Assembly (NCBI GenBank): GCA_964019165.1
Contig: OZ025271.1
Coordinates: forward strand, 15,966,459 to 16,030,458
Reading direction: 5' to 3'
DNA length: 64,000 nt
Source: Mastigias papua
Taxonomy: Eukaryota; Cnidaria; Scyphozoa; Rhizostomeae; Mastigiidae
In this document: positions 10,371 to 25,240 of the stretch, piece by piece
Layout of the letters: every line of letters starts with the position of its first letter
Numbering within the stretch: position 1 is the stretch's first letter
Translations under genes and position numbers: made by a program
Notes under the pieces: model-generated
Database searches by the model: none
What the model saw: the letters and a program-made list of their open reading frames with translations, nothing else
What the model was told of the DNA's origin: nothing

Positions 10371-11707
10371 AAGGTTATAGCCTTACTTTTTGGCCAAAAA
10401 TGGCTCCTTTTCATCACTTTTCAATGTGCAGTCAAAATCAATCAATGTCAATTTTGGTCATTTTTCGGCAAAATACCAAGGTTATAGCCTTACTTTTTAG
10501 CCAAAAATGGCTCATTTTCATCACTTTTCAATGTGCAGTCACAATCAATCAATGTCAATTTTGGTCATTTTTCGGCAAAATACCAAGGTTATAGCGTTAC
10601 TTTTTGGCCAAAAATGGCTCATTTTCATCACTTTTCAATGTGCAGTCAAAATCAATCAATGTCAATTTTGGTCATTTTTCTGCAAAATACCAAGGTTATA
10701 GCCTTAATTTTTGGCCAACAATGGCTCAAATTCATCACTTTTCAATGTGCAGTCAACATCAATCAATGTCAATTTTGTCATTTCTCGGCAAAATACCAAG
10801 GTTATAGCCTTACTTTTTGGCCAAACATGGCTCATTTTCATCACTTTTCACTGTGCAGTCAAAATCAATCAATGTCAATTTTGGTCATTTTTCACCACAA
10901 TACCAAGGTTATAGCCTTACTTTTTGGCCAAATATGGCTCATTTTCATCATTTTTCAATGTGCAGTCAAAATCAATCAATGTCAATTTTGGTCATTTTTC
11001 GGCAAAATACCAAGGTTATAGCCTTACTCCTTGGCCAAAAATGGCTCCTTTTCATCACTTTTCAATGTGCAGTCAAAATCAATCAATGTCAATTTTGGTC
11101 ATTTTTCGGCAAAATACCAAGGTTATAGCCTTAATTTTTGGCCAAAACAGGGCACAATTTCATCACTTTTCAATGTGCAGTCAAAATCAATCAATGTCAA
11201 TTTAGTCATATCTCGGCAAAATACAAAGGTTATAGCCTTACTTTTTCGCCAACCATGGCTCATTTTCATCACTTTTCACTGTGCAGTCAAAATCAATCAA
11301 TGTCAATTTTGGTCATTTTTCACCAAAATACCAAGGTTATAGCCTTACTTTTTGGCCAAAAATGGCTCATTTTCATCACTTTTCAATGTGCAGTCAAATT
11401 CAATCAATGTCAATTTTGGTCATTTTTCTGCAAAATACCAAGGTTATAGCCTTAATTTTTGGCCAACAATGGCTCAATTTCATCACTTTTCAATGTGCAG
11501 TCAAAATCAATCAATGTCAATTTTGGTCATTTTTCTGCAAAATACCAAGGTTATAGCCTTACTTTTTGGCCAAATATGGCTCATTTTCATCACTTTTCAA
11601 TGTGCAGTCAAAATCAATCAATGTCACTTTTGGCTATTTTTCGGCAAAATACCAAGGTTATAGCCTTACTTTTTGGCCAAAAATGGCTCATTTTCATCAC
11701 TTTTCAA

Positions 11708-11759
11708 TTTATAATAAACCACATGACTTTCACATTCACTCACCTTCGCGACGCATACC
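11708..11759 (+). repeat. Foreign 52-bp half-unit, internal copy 3
   Basis: Same 52 bases as at 5189-5240. The next unit carries the AAAATGACTCC variant that also follows the edge copy (5267-5277), tying this copy most closely to the array edge. Confidence 0.95.
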
Positions 11760-11895
11760 AAGGTTATAGCCTTACTTTTTGGCCAAAAATGACTCCTTTT
11801 CATCACTTTTCAATGTGCAGTCAAAATCAATCAATGTCAATTTTGGTCATTTTTCGGCAAAATACCAAGGTTATAGCCTTACTTTTTAGCCAAAA

Positions 11896-13800
11896 ATGGC
11901 TCATTTTCATCACTTTTCAATGTGCAGTCAAAATCAATCAATGTCAATTTTGGTCATTTTTCGGCAAAATACCAAGGTTATAGCCTTACTTTTTGGCCAA
12001 AAATGGCTCATTTTCATCACTTTTCAATGTGCAGTCAAAATCAATCAATGTCAATTTTCGTCATTTTTCGGCGAAATACCAAGGTTATAGCCTTGCTTTT
12101 TGGCCAAAAATGGCTCATTTTCATCACCTTTCAATGTGCAGTCAAAATCAATCAATGTCAATTTTGGTCATTTCTCGGCAAAATACCAAGGTTATAGCCT
12201 TACTTTTTGGCCAAAAATGGCTCATTTTCATCACTTTTCAATGTGCAGTCAAAATCAATCAATGTCAATTTTGGTCATTTCTCGGCAAAATACCAAGGTT
12301 ATAGCCTTACTTTTTGGCCAGACATGGCTCATTTTCATCACTTTTCAATGTGCAGTCAAAATCAATCAATGTCAATTTTGGTCATTTTTCTGCATACTAC
12401 CAAGGTTATAGCCTTACTTTTTGGCCAAATATGGCTCATTTTCATAACTTTTCAATGTGCAGTCAAATTCAATCAATGTCAATTTTGGTCATTTTTCGGC
12501 AAAATACCAAGGTTATAGCCTTACTTTTTGGCCAAATATGGCTCATTTTCATCACTTTTCAATGTGCAGTCAAAATCAATCAATGTCAATTTTGGTCATT
12601 TTTCTGCAAAATACCAAGGTTATAGCCTTAATTTTTGGCCAACAATGGCTCACATTCATCACTTTTCAATGTGCAGTCAAAATCAATCAATGTCAATTTT
12701 GTCATTTCTCGGCAAAATACCAAGGTTATAGCCTTACTTTTTGGCCAAACATGGCTCATTTTCATCACTTTTCACTGTGCAGTCAAAATCAATCAATGTC
12801 AATTTTGGTCATTTTTCACCACAATACCAAGGTTATAGCCTTACTTTTTAGCCAAAAATGGCTCATTTTCATCACTTTTCAATGTGCAGTCAAAATCAAT
12901 CAATGTCAATTTTGGTCATTTTTCGGCAAAATACCAAGGTTATAGCCTTACTTTTTGGCCAAAAATGGCTCATTTTCATCACTTTTCAATGTGCAGTCAA
13001 AATCAATCAATGTCAATTTTCGTCATTTTTCGGCAAAATACCAAGGTTATAGCCTTGCTTTTTGGCCAAAAATGGCTCATTTTCATCACCTTTCAATGTG
13101 CAGTCAAAATCAATCAATGTCAATTTTGGTCATTTCTCGGCAAAATACCAAGGTTATAGCCTTACTTTTTGGCCAAAAATGGCTCATTTTCATCACTTTT
13201 CAATGTGCAGTCAAAATCAATCAATGTCAATTTTGGTCATTTCTCGGCAAAATACCAAGGTTATAGCCTTACTTTTTGGCCAGACATGGCTCATTTTCAT
13301 CACTTTTCAATGTGCAGTCAAAATCAATCAATGTCAATTTTGGTCATTTTTCTGCATACTACCAAGGTTATAGCCTTACTTTTTGGCCAAATATGGCTCA
13401 TTTTCATAACTTTTCAATGTGCAGTCAAATTCAATCAATGTCAATTTTGGTCATTTTTCGGCAAAATACCAAGGTTATAGCCTTACTTTTTGGCCAAATA
13501 TGGCTCATTTTCATCACTTTTCAATGTGCAGTCAAAATCAATCAATGTCAATTTTGGTCATTTTTCTGCAAAATACCAAGGTTATAGCCTTAATTTTTGG
13601 CCAACAATGGCTCACATTCATCACTTTTCAATGTGCAGTCAAAATCAATCAATGTCAATTTTGTCATTTCTCGGCAAAATACCAAGGTTATAGCCTTACT
13701 TTTTGGCCAAACATGGCTCATTTTCATCACTTTTCACTGTGCAGTCAAAATCAATCAATGTCAATTTTGGTCATTTTTCACCACAATACCAAGGTTATAG
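11896..13800 (+). repeat. Higher-order duplication with 962-bp shift (9 monomers)
   Basis: The unit series from 11896 is repeated from 12858. It includes the rare TTTTCGTCATT tail, the CATCACCTTTCAATG unit, the CCAGACATGG unit and the TCTGCATACTACC unit. The same marker set reappears near 25669 and 28234. Confidence 0.78.
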
Positions 13801-14344
13801 CCTTACTTTTTGGCCAAATATGGCTCATTTTCATCATTTTTCAATGTGCAGTCAAAATCAATCAATGTCAATTTTGGTCATTTTTCGGCAAAATACCAAG
13901 GTTATAGCCTTACTCCTTGGCCAAAAATGGCTCCTTTTCATCACTTTTCAATGTGCAGTCAAAATCAATCAATGTCAATTTTGGTCATTTTTCGGCAAAA
14001 TACCAAGGTTATAGCCTTAATTTTTGGCCAAAACAGGGCACAATTTCATCACTTTTCAATGTGCAGTCAAATTCAATCAATGTCAATTTTGGTCATTTTT
14101 CTGCAAAATACCAAGGTTATAGCCTTAATTTTTGGCCAACAATGGCTCAATTTCATCACTTTTCAATGTGCAGTCAAAATCAATCAATGTCAATTTTGTC
14201 ATTTCTCGGCAAAATACCAAGGTTATAGCCTTACTTTTTGGCCAAACATGGCTCATTTTCATCACTTTTCACTGTGCAGTCAAAATCAATCAATGTCAAT
14301 TTTGGTCATGTTTCACCACAATACGAAGGTAATAGCCTTGCTTT

Positions 14345-16700
14345 TTGGCCAAAAATGGCTCATTTTCATCACTTTTCAATGTGCAGTCAAAATCAATCAA
14401 TGTCAATTTTGGTCATTTTTCGGCAAAATACCAAGGTTATAGCCTTAATTTTTGGCCAACAATGGCTCACATTCATCACTTTTCAATGTGCAGTCAAAAT
14501 CAATCAATGTCAATTTTGTCATTTCTCGGCAAAATACCAAGGTTATAGCCTTACTTTTTGGCCAAACATGGCTCATTTTCATCACTTTTCACTGTGCAGT
14601 CAAAATCAATCAATGTCAATTTTGGTCATTTTTCACCACAATACCAAGGTTATAGCCTTACTTTTTGGCCAAATATGGCTCATTTTCATCACTTTTCAAT
14701 GTGCAGTCAAAATCAATCAATGTCAATTTTGGTCATTTTTCTGCAAAATACCAAGGTTATAGCCTTAATTTTTGGCCAACAATGGCTCAATTTCATCACT
14801 TTTCACTGTGCAGTCAAAATCAATCAATGTCAATTTTGGTCATGTTTCACCACAATACCAAGGTTATAGCCTTACTTTTTGGCCAAAAATGGCTCATTTT
14901 CATCACTTTTCAATGTGCAGTCAAAATCAATCAATGTCAATTTTGGTCATTTTTCACCACAATACCAAGGTTATAGCCTTACTTTTTGGCCAAATATGGC
15001 TCATTTTCATCACTTTTCAATGTGCAGTCAAATTCAATCAATGTCAATTTTGGTCATTTCTCGGCAAAATACCAAGGTTATAGCCTTACTTTTTGGCCAA
15101 ACATGGCTCATTTTCATCACTTTTCACTGTGCAGTCAAAATCAATCAATGTCAATTTTGGTCATGTTTCACCACAATACCAAGGTTATAGCCTTGCTTTT
15201 TGGCCAAAAATGGCTCATTTTCATCACTTTTCAATGTGCAGTCAAAATCAATCAATGTCAATTTTGGTCATTTTTCTGCAAAATACCAAGGTTATAGCCT
15301 TAATTTTTGGCCAACAATGGCTCAAATTCATCACTTTTCAATGTGCAGTCAAAATCAATCAATGTCAATTTTGTCATTTCTCGGCAAAATACCAAGGTTA
15401 TAGCCTTACTTTTTGGCCAAACATGGCTCATTTTCATCACTTTTCACTGTGCAGTCAAAATCAATCAATGTCAATTTTGGTCATGTTTCACCACAATACC
15501 AAGGTAATAGCCTTGCTTTTTGGCCAAAAATGGCTCATTTTCATCACTTTTCAATGTGCAGTCAAAATCAATCAATGTCAATTTTGGTCATTTTTCGGCA
15601 AAATACCAAGGTTATAGCCTTAATTTTTGGCCAACAATGGCTCACATTCATCACTTTTCAATGTGCAGTCAAAATCAATCAATGTCAATTTTGTCATTTC
15701 TCGGCAAAATACCAAGGTTATAGCCTTACTTTTTGGCCAAACATGGCTCATTTTCATCACTTTTCACTGTGCAGTCAAAATCAATCAATGTCAATTTTGG
15801 TCATTTTTCACCACAATACCAAGGTTATAGCCTTACTTTTTGGCCAAATATGGCTCATTTTCATCACTTTTCAATGTGCAGTCAAAATCAATCAATGTCA
15901 ATTTTGGTCATTTTTCTGCAAAATACCAAGGTTATAGCCTTAATTTTTGGCCAACAATGGCTCAATTTCATCACTTTTCACTGTGCAGTCAAAATCAATC
16001 AATGTCAATTTTGGTCATGTTTCACCACAATACCAAGGTTATAGCCTTACTTTTTGGCCAAAAATGGCTCATTTTCATCACTTTTCAATGTGCAGTCAAA
16101 ATCAATCAATGTCAATTTTGGTCATTTTTCACCACAATACCAAGGTTATAGCCTTACTTTTTGGCCAAATATGGCTCATTTTCATCACTTTTCAATGTGC
16201 AGTCAAATTCAATCAATGTCAATTTTGGTCATTTCTCGGCAAAATACCAAGGTTATAGCCTTACTTTTTGGCCAAACATGGCTCATTTTCATCACTTTTC
16301 ACTGTGCAGTCAAAATCAATCAATGTCAATTTTGGTCATGTTTCACCACAATACCAAGGTTATAGCCTTGCTTTTTGGCCAAAAATGGCTCATTTTCATC
16401 ACTTTTCAATGTGCAGTCAAAATCAATCAATGTCAATTTTGGTCATTTTTCTGCAAAATACCAAGGTTATAGCCTTAATTTTTGGCCAACAATGGCTCAA
16501 ATTCATCACTTTTCAATGTGCAGTCAAAATCAATCAATGTCAATTTTGTCATTTCTCGGCAAAATACCAAGGTTATAGCCTTACTTTTTGGCCAAACATG
16601 GCTCATTTTCATCACTTTTCACTGTGCAGTCAAAATCAATCAATGTCAATTTTGGTCATTTTTCACCACAATACCAAGGTTATAGCCTTACTTTTTGGCC
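14345..16700 (+). repeat. Higher-order duplication with 1175-bp shift (11 monomers)
   Basis: Monomers from 14345 to about 15400 reappear in the same order from 15520 to about 16700, including two 106-bp units per block, which explains the shift of 11 x 107 minus 2. Confidence 0.75.
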
Positions 16701-19700
16701 AAATATGGCTCATTTTCATCACTTTTCAATGTGCAGTCAAAATCAATCAATGTCAATTTTGGTCATTTTTCTGCAAAATACCAAGGTTATAGCCTTAATT
16801 TTTGGCCAACAATGGCTCAATTTCATCACTTTTCACTGTGCAGTCAAAATCAATCAATGTCAATTTTGGTCATGTTTCACCACAATACCAAGGTTATAGC
16901 CATACTTTTTGGCCAGACATGGCTCATTTTCATCACTTTTCAATGTGCAGTCAAAATCAATCAATGTCAGTTTAGTCATTTCTCGGCAAAATACCAAGGT
17001 TATAGCCTTACTTTTTGGCCAAAAATGGTTCCTTTTCATCACTTTTCAATGTGCAGTCAAAATCAATCAATGTCAATTTTGGTCATTTTTCGGCAAAATA
17101 CCAAGGTTATAGCCTTAATTTTTGGCCAAAACAGGGCACAATGTCATCACTTTTCAATGTGCAGTCAAAATCAATCAATGTCAATTTTGGTCATGTTTCA
17201 CCACAATACCAATGTTATAGCCTTACTTTTTGGCCAAAAATGGCTCATTTTCATCACTTTTCAATGTGCAGTCAAAATCAATCAATGTCAATTTTGGTCA
17301 TTTTTCACCACAATACCAAGGTTATAGCCTTACTTTTTGGCCAAATATGGCTCATTTTCATCACTTTTCAATGTGCAGTCAAATTCAATCAATGTCAATT
17401 TTGGTCATTTTTCGCCAAAATACCAAGGTTATAGCCTTACTTTTTGGCCAAATATGGCTCATTTTCATCACTTTTCAATGTGCAGTCAAAATCAATCAAT
17501 GTCACTTTTGGTCATTTTTCGGCAAAATACCAAGGTTATAGCCTTACTTTTTGGCCAAAATTGGCTCCTTTTCATCACTTTTCAATGTGCAGTCAAAATC
17601 AATCAATGTCAATTTTGGTCATTTTTCGGCAAAATACCAAGGTTATAGCCTTACTTTTTGGTCAAACATGGCTCATTTTCATCACTTTTCAATGTGCAGT
17701 CAAATTCAATCAATGTCAATTTTGGTCATTTTTCGGCAAAATACCAAGGTTATAGCCTTACTTTTTGGTCAAACATGGCTCATTTTCATCACTTTTCAAT
17801 GTGCAGTCAAATTCAATCAATGTCAAGTTTGGTCATTTTTCGGCAAAATACCAAGGTTATAGCCTTACTTTTTGGCCAAAAATGGCTCATTTTCATCACT
17901 TTTCAATGTGCAGTCAAAATCAATCAATGTCAATGTTGGTCATTTTTCGGCAAAATACCAAGGTTATAGCCATACTTTTTGGCCAGACATGGCTCATTTT
18001 CATCACTTTTCAATGTGCAGTCAAAATCAATCAATGTCAGTTTAGTCATTTCTCGGCAAAATACCAAGGTTATAGCCTTACTTTTTGGCCAAATATGGCT
18101 CATTTTCATCACTTTTGAATGTGCAGTCAAAATCAATCAATGTCAATTTTGGTCATTTTTCACCAAAATACCAAGGTTATAGCCTTACGTTTTGGCCAGA
18201 CATGGCTCATTTTCATCACTTTTCAATGTGCAGTCAAAATCAATCAATGTCAATTTTGGTCATTTTTCGGCAAAATACCAATGTTATAGCCTTACTTTTT
18301 GGCCAAATATGGCTCATTTTCATCACTTTTCAATGTGCAGTCAAAATCAATCAATGTCAATTGTGGTCATTTTTCGGCAAAATACCAAGGTTATAGCCTT
18401 ACTTTTTGGCCAAATATGGCTCATTTTCATCACTTTTCAATGTGCAGTCAAAATCAATCAATGTCAATTTTGGTCATTTTTCGGCAAAATACCAAGGTTA
18501 TAGCCTTACTTTTTGGCCAAACATGGCTCATTTTCATCACTTTTCAATGTGCAGTCAAATTCAATCAATGTCAATTTTGGTCATTTTTCGGCAAAATACC
18601 AAGGTTATAGCCTTACTTTTTGGCCAAAATTGGCTCCTTTTCATCACTTTTCAATGTGCAGTCAAAATCAATCAATGTCAATTTTGGTCATTTGTCGGCA
18701 AAATACCAAGGTTATAGCCTTACTTTTTGGCCAAAAATGGCTCATTTTCATCACTTTTCAATGTGCAGTCAAAATCAATCAATGTCAATTTTGGTCATTT
18801 TTCGGCAAAATACCAAGGTTATAGCCTTACTCCTTGGCCAAAAATGGCTCCTTTTCATCACTTTTCAATGTGCAGTCAAAATCAATCAATGTCAATTTTG
18901 GTCATTTTTCGGCAAAATACCAAGGTTATAGCCTTACTTTTTGGCCAAATATGGCTCATTTTCATCACTTTTCAATGTGCAGTCAAAATCAATCAATGTC
19001 AATTTTGGTCATTTTTCACCACAATACCAAGGTTATAGCCTTACTTTTTGGCCAAACTTGGCTCCTTTTCATCACTTTTCAATGTGCAGTCAAAATCAAT
19101 CAATGTCAATTTTGGTCATTTTTCGGCAAAATACCAAGGTTATAGCCTTACTTTTTGGTCAAACATGGCTCATTTTCATCACTTTTCAATGTGCAGTCAA
19201 ATTCAATCAATGTCAATTTTGGTCATTTTTCGGCAAAATACCAAGGTTATAGCCTTACTTTTTGGTCAAACATGGCTCATTTTCATCACTTTTCAATGTG
19301 CAGTCAAATTCAATCAATGTCAATTTTGGTCATTTTTCGGCAAAATACCAAGGTTATAGCCTTACTTTTTGGCCAAAAATGGCTCATTTTCATCACTTTT
19401 CAATGTGCAGTCAAAATCAATCAATGTCAATGTTGGTCATTTTTCGGCAAAATACCAAGGTTATAGCCATACTTTTTGGCCAGACATGGCTCATTTTCAT
19501 CACTTTTCAATGTGCAGTCAAAATCAATCAATGTCAGTTTAGTCATTTCTCGGCAAAATACCAAGGTTATAGCCTTACTTTTTGGCCAAAAATGGTTCCT
19601 TTTCATCACTTTTCAATGTGCAGTCAAAATCAATCAATGTCAATTTTGGTCATTTTTCGGCAAAATACCATGGTTATAGCCTTAATTTTTGGCCAAAACA

Positions 19701-20861
19701 GGGCACAATTTCATCACTTTTCAATGTGCAGTCAAAATCAATCAATGTCAATTTAGTCATATCTCGGCAAAATACAAAGGTTATAGCCTTACTTTTTCGC
19801 CAACCATGGCTCATTTTCATCACTTTTCACTGTGCAGTCAAAATCAATCAATGTGAATTTTGGTCATTTTGCACCAAAATACCAAGGTTATAGCCTTACG
19901 TTTTGGCCAAAAATGGCTCATTTTCATCACTTTTCAATGTGCAGTCAAAATCAATCAATGTCAATTTTGGTCATTTTTCGGCAAAATACCAGGGTTATAG
20001 CCTTACTCCTTGGCCAAAAATGGCTCATTTTCATCACTTTTCAATGTGCAGTCAAAATCAATCAATGTCAATTTTGTCATTTCTCGGCAAAATACCAAGG
20101 TTATAGCCTTACTTTTTGGCCAAAAATGGCTCATTTTCATCACTTTTCACTGTGCAGTCAAAATCACTCAATGTCAATTTTGTCATTTTTCACCACAATA
20201 CCAAGGTTATAGCCTTACTTTTTGGCCAAATATGGCTCAATTTCATCACTTTTCAATGTGCAGTCAAAATCAATCAATGTCAATTTAGTCATATCTCGGC
20301 AAAATACAAAGGTTATAGCCTTACTTTTTCGCCAACCATGGCTCATTTTCATCACTTTTCACTGTGCAGTCAAAATCAATCAATGTCAATTTTGGTCATT
20401 TTTCGGCAAAATACCAAGGTTATAGCCTTACGTTTTGGCCAAAAATGGCTCATTTTCATCACTTTTCAATGTGCAGTCAAAATCAATCAATGTCAATTTT
20501 GGTCATTTTTCGGCAAAATACCAGGTTTATAGCCTTACTCCTTGGCCAAAAATGGCTCATTTTCATCACTTTTCAATGTGCAGTCAAAATCAATCAATGT
20601 CAATTTTGGTCATGTTTCACCACAATACCAAGGTTATAGCCTTGCTTTTTGGCCAAATATGGCTCATTTTCATCACTTTTCAATGTGCAGTCAAAATCAA
20701 TCAATGTCAATTTAGTCATATCTCGGCAAAATACAAAGGTTATAGCCTTACTTTTTCGCCAACCATGGCTCATTTTCATCACTTTTCACTGTGCAGTCAA
20801 AATCAATCAATGTCAATTTTGGTCATTTTTCACCAAAATACCAAGGTTATAGCCTTACGTT

Positions 20862-22781
20862 TTGGCCAAAAATGGCTCATTTTCATCACTTTTCAATGTG
20901 CAGTCAAAATCAATCAATGTCAATTTTGGTCATTTTTCTGCAAAATACCAAGGTTATAGCCTTAATTTTTGGCCAACAATGGCTCAATTTCATCACTTTT
21001 CAATGTGCAGTCAAAATCAATCAATGTCAAGTTTGTCATTTTTCGGCAAAATACCAAGGTTATAGCCTTACTTTTTGGCCAAAAATGGCTCATTTTCATC
21101 ACTTTTCAATGTGCAGTCAAAATCAATCAATGTCAATTTTGGTCATGTTTCACCACAATACCAAGGTTATAGCCTTGCTTTTTGGCCAAAAATGGCTCAT
21201 TTTCATCACTTTTCAATGTGCAGTCAAAATCAATCAATGTCAATTTTGGTCATTTTTCTGCAAAATACCAAGGTTATAGCCTTAATTTTTGGCCAACAAT
21301 GGCTCAAAGTCATCACTTTTGAATGTGCAGTCAAAATCAATCAATGTCAATTTTGTCATTTCTCGGCAAAATACCAAGGTTATAGCCTTACTTTTTGGCC
21401 AAACATGGCTCATTTTCATCACTTTTCACTGTGCAGTCAAAATCAATCAATGTCAATTTTGGTCATTTTTCGGCAAAATACCAAGGTTATAGCCTTACTT
21501 TTTGGCCAAATATGGCTCATTTTCATCACTTTTCAATGTGCAGTCAAAATCAATCAATGTCAATTTTGGTCATTTTTCTGCAAAATACCAAGGTTATAGC
21601 CTTAATTTTTGGCCAACAATGGCTCAAAGTCATCACTTTTCAATGTGCAGTCAAAATCAATCAATGTCAATTTTGTCATTTCTCGGCAAAATACCAAGGT
21701 TATAGCCTTACTTTTTGGCCAAACATGGCTCATTTTCATCACTTTTCACTGTGCAGTCAAAATCAATCAATGTCAATTTTGGTCATTTTTCACCAAAATA
21801 CCAAGGTTATAGCCTTACGTTTTGGCCAAAAATGGCTCATTTTCATCACTTTTCAATGTGCAGTCAAAATCAATCAATGTCAATTTTGGTCATTTTTCTG
21901 CAAAATACCAAGGTTATAGCCTTAATTTTTGGCCAACAATGGCTCAATTTCATCACTTTTCAATGTGCAGTCAAAATCAATCAATGTCAAGTTTGTCATT
22001 TTTCGGCAAAATACCAAGGTTATAGCCTTACTTTTTGGCCAAAAATGGCTCATTTTCATCACTTTTCAATGTGCAGTCAAAATCAATCAATGTCAATTTT
22101 GGTCATGTTTCACCACAATACCAAGGTTATAGCCTTGCTTTTTGGCCAAAAATGGCTCATTTTCATCACTTTTCAATGTGCAGTCAAAATCAATCAATGT
22201 CAATTTTGGTCATTTTTCTGCAAAATACCAAGGTTATAGCCTTAATTTTTGGCCAACAATGGCTCAAAGTCATCACTTTTGAATGTGCAGTCAAAATCAA
22301 TCAATGTCAATTTTGTCATTTCTCGGCAAAATACCAAGGTTATAGCCTTACTTTTTGGCCAAACATGGCTCATTTTCATCACTTTTCACTGTGCAGTCAA
22401 AATCAATCAATGTCAATTTTGGTCATTTTTCGGCAAAATACCAAGGTTATAGCCTTACTTTTTGGCCAAATATGGCTCATTTTCATCACTTTTCAATGTG
22501 CAGTCAAAATCAATCAATGTCAATTTTGGTCATTTTTCTGCAAAATACCAAGGTTATAGCCTTAATTTTTGGCCAACAATGGCTCAAAGTCATCACTTTT
22601 CAATGTGCAGTCAAAATCAATCAATGTCAATTTTGTCATTTCTCGGCAAAATACCAAGGTTATAGCCTTACTTTTTGGCCAAACATGGCTCATTTTCATC
22701 ACTTTTCACTGTGCAGTCAAAATCAATCAATGTCAATTTTGGTCATTTTTCACCACAATACCAAGGTTATAGCCTTACTTT
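20862..22781 (+). repeat. Higher-order duplication with 960-bp shift (9 monomers)
   Basis: Units 20862-21821 and 21822-22781 share rare variants in order: CAAGTTTGTCATT, GTTTCACCACAA, CTCAAAGTCATCAC and a CTTTTGAATG unit. Three 106-bp units per block account for the length. Confidence 0.78.
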
Positions 22782-25240
22782 TTGGCCAAATATGGCTCAT
22801 TTTCATCACTTTTCAATGTGCAGTCAAAATCAATCAATGTCAATTTTGGTCATTTTTCTGCAAAATACCAAGGTTATAGCCTTAATTTTTGGCCAACAAT
22901 GGCTCAATTTCATCACTTTTCACTGTGCAGTCAAAATCAATCAATGTCAATTTTGGTCATTTTTCGGCAAAATACCAAGGTTATAGCCTTACTTTTTGGT
23001 CAAACATGGCTCATTTTCATCACTTTTCAATGTGCAGTCAAATTCAATCAATGTCAATTTTGGTCATTTCTCGGCAAAATACCAAGGTTATAGCCTTACT
23101 TTTTGGCCAAAAATGGCTCATTTTCATCACTTTTCAATGTGCAGTCAAAATCAATCAATGTCAATTTTGGTCATTTCTCACCAAAATACCAAGGTTATAG
23201 CCTTACTTTTTGGCCAAAAATGGCTCATTTTCATCACTTTTCAATGTGCAGTCAAAATCAATCAATGTCAATTTTGGTCATTTTTCGGCAAAATACCAAG
23301 GTTATAGCCTTACTTTTTGGCCAAACATGGCTCATTTTCATCACTTTTCAATGTGCAGTCAAATTCAATCAATGTCAATTTTGGTCATTTTTCGGCAAAA
23401 TACCAAGGTTATAGCCTTACTTTTTGGCCAAAACTGGCTCATTTTCATCACTTTTCAATGTGCAGTCAAAATCAATCAATGTCAATTTTGGTCATTTCTC
23501 GGCAAAATACCAAGGTTATAGCCTTACTTTTTGGCCAAGTATGGCTCATTTTCATCACTTTTCAATGTGCAGTCAAAATCAATCAATGTCAATTTTGGTC
23601 ATTTTTCGGCAAAATACCAAGGTTATAGCCTTACTTTTTGGCCAAACATGGCTCATTTTCATCACTTTTCAATGTGCAGTCAAAATCAATCAATGTCAAT
23701 TTTGGTGATTTTTCGGCAAAATACCAAGGTTATAGCCTTACTTTTTGGCCAAAATTGGCTCATTTTCATCACTTTTCAATGTGCAGTCAAAATCAATCAA
23801 TGTCAATTTTGGTCATTTTTTGGCAAAATACCAAGGTTATAGCCTTACTTTTTGGCCAAATATGGCTCATTTTCATCACTTTTCAATGTGCAGTCAAAAT
23901 CAATCAATGTCAATTTTGGTCATTTTTCGGCAAAATACCAAGGTTATAGCCTTACGTTTTGGCCAAAATTGGCTCCTTTTCATCACTTTTCAATGTGCAG
24001 TCAAAATCAATCAATGTCAATTTTGGTCATTTTTCGGCAAAATACCAAGGTTATAGCCTTACTGTTTGGCCAAAATTGGCTCATTTTCATCACTTTTCAA
24101 TGTGCAGTCAAAATCAATCAATGTCAATTTTGGTCATTTTTCGGCAAAATACCAAGGTTATAGCCTTACTTTTTGGTCAAACATGGCTCATTTTCATCAC
24201 TTTTCAATGTGCAGTCAAATTCAATCAATGTCAATTTTGGTCATTTTTCGGCAGAATACCAAGGTTATAGCCTTACTTTTTGGCCAAAAATGGCTCATTT
24301 TCATCACTTTTCAATGTGCAGTCAAAATCAATCAATGTCAATTTTGGTCATTTTTCGGCAAAATACCAAGGTTATAGCCATACTTTTTGGCCAGACATGG
24401 CTCATTTTCATCACTTTTCAATGTGCAGTCAAAATCAATCAATGTCAGTTTAGTCATTTCTCGGCAAAATACCAAGGTTATAGCCTTACTTTTTGGCCAA
24501 AAATGGCTCATTTTCATCACTTTTCAATGTGCAGTCAAAATCAATCAATGTCAATTTTGGTCATTTTTCGGCAAAATACCAAGGTTATAGCCTTAATTTT
24601 TGGCCAAAACAGGGCACAATTTCATCACTTTTCAATGTGCAGTCAAAATCAATCAATGTCAATTTAGTCATATCTCGGCAAAATACCAAGGTTATAGCCT
24701 TACTTTTTCGCCAACCATGGCTCATTTTCATCACTTTTCACTGTGCAGTCAAAATCAATCAATGTCAATTTTGGTCATTTTTCTGCAAAATACCAAGGTT
24801 ATAGCCTGAATTGTTGGCCAACAATGGCTCAATTTCATCACTTTTCAATGTGCAGTCAAAATCAATCAATGTCAATTTTGTCATTTCTCGGCAAAATACC
24901 AAGGTTATAGCCTTACTTTTTGGCCAAACATGGCTCATTTTCATCACTTTTCACTGTGCAGTCGAAATCAATCAATGTCAATTTTGGTCATTTTTCACCA
25001 CAATACCAAGGTTATGGCCTTACTTTTTGGCCAAATATGGCTCATTTTCATCACTTTTCAATGTGCAGTCAAAATCAATCAATGTCAATTTTGGTCATTT
25101 TTCTGCAAAATACCAAGGTTATAGCCTTAATTTTTGGCCAACAATGGCTCAATTTCATCACTTTTCAATGTGCAGTCAAAATCAATCAATGTCAAGTTTG
25201 TCATTTTTTCGGCAAAATACCAAGGTTATAGCCTTACTTT

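Larger units (their letters stand above)
9016..10923 (+). repeat. Higher-order duplication with 961-bp shift (9 monomers)
   Basis: The unit series around 9002-9962 matches 9963-10923 for most monomers, including the foreign half-unit, a TTTTTAGCCAAAAA unit, a CAGTCACAATC unit and a TATAGCGTTAC variant. The copies then diverge. Confidence 0.75.

Noticed and set aside
16860..24947. Minus-strand frames of about 60-68 codons inside the array
   Set aside because: They are gaps between the dense minus-strand stops, created by variants that remove a TCA or TTA word; no family resemblance.
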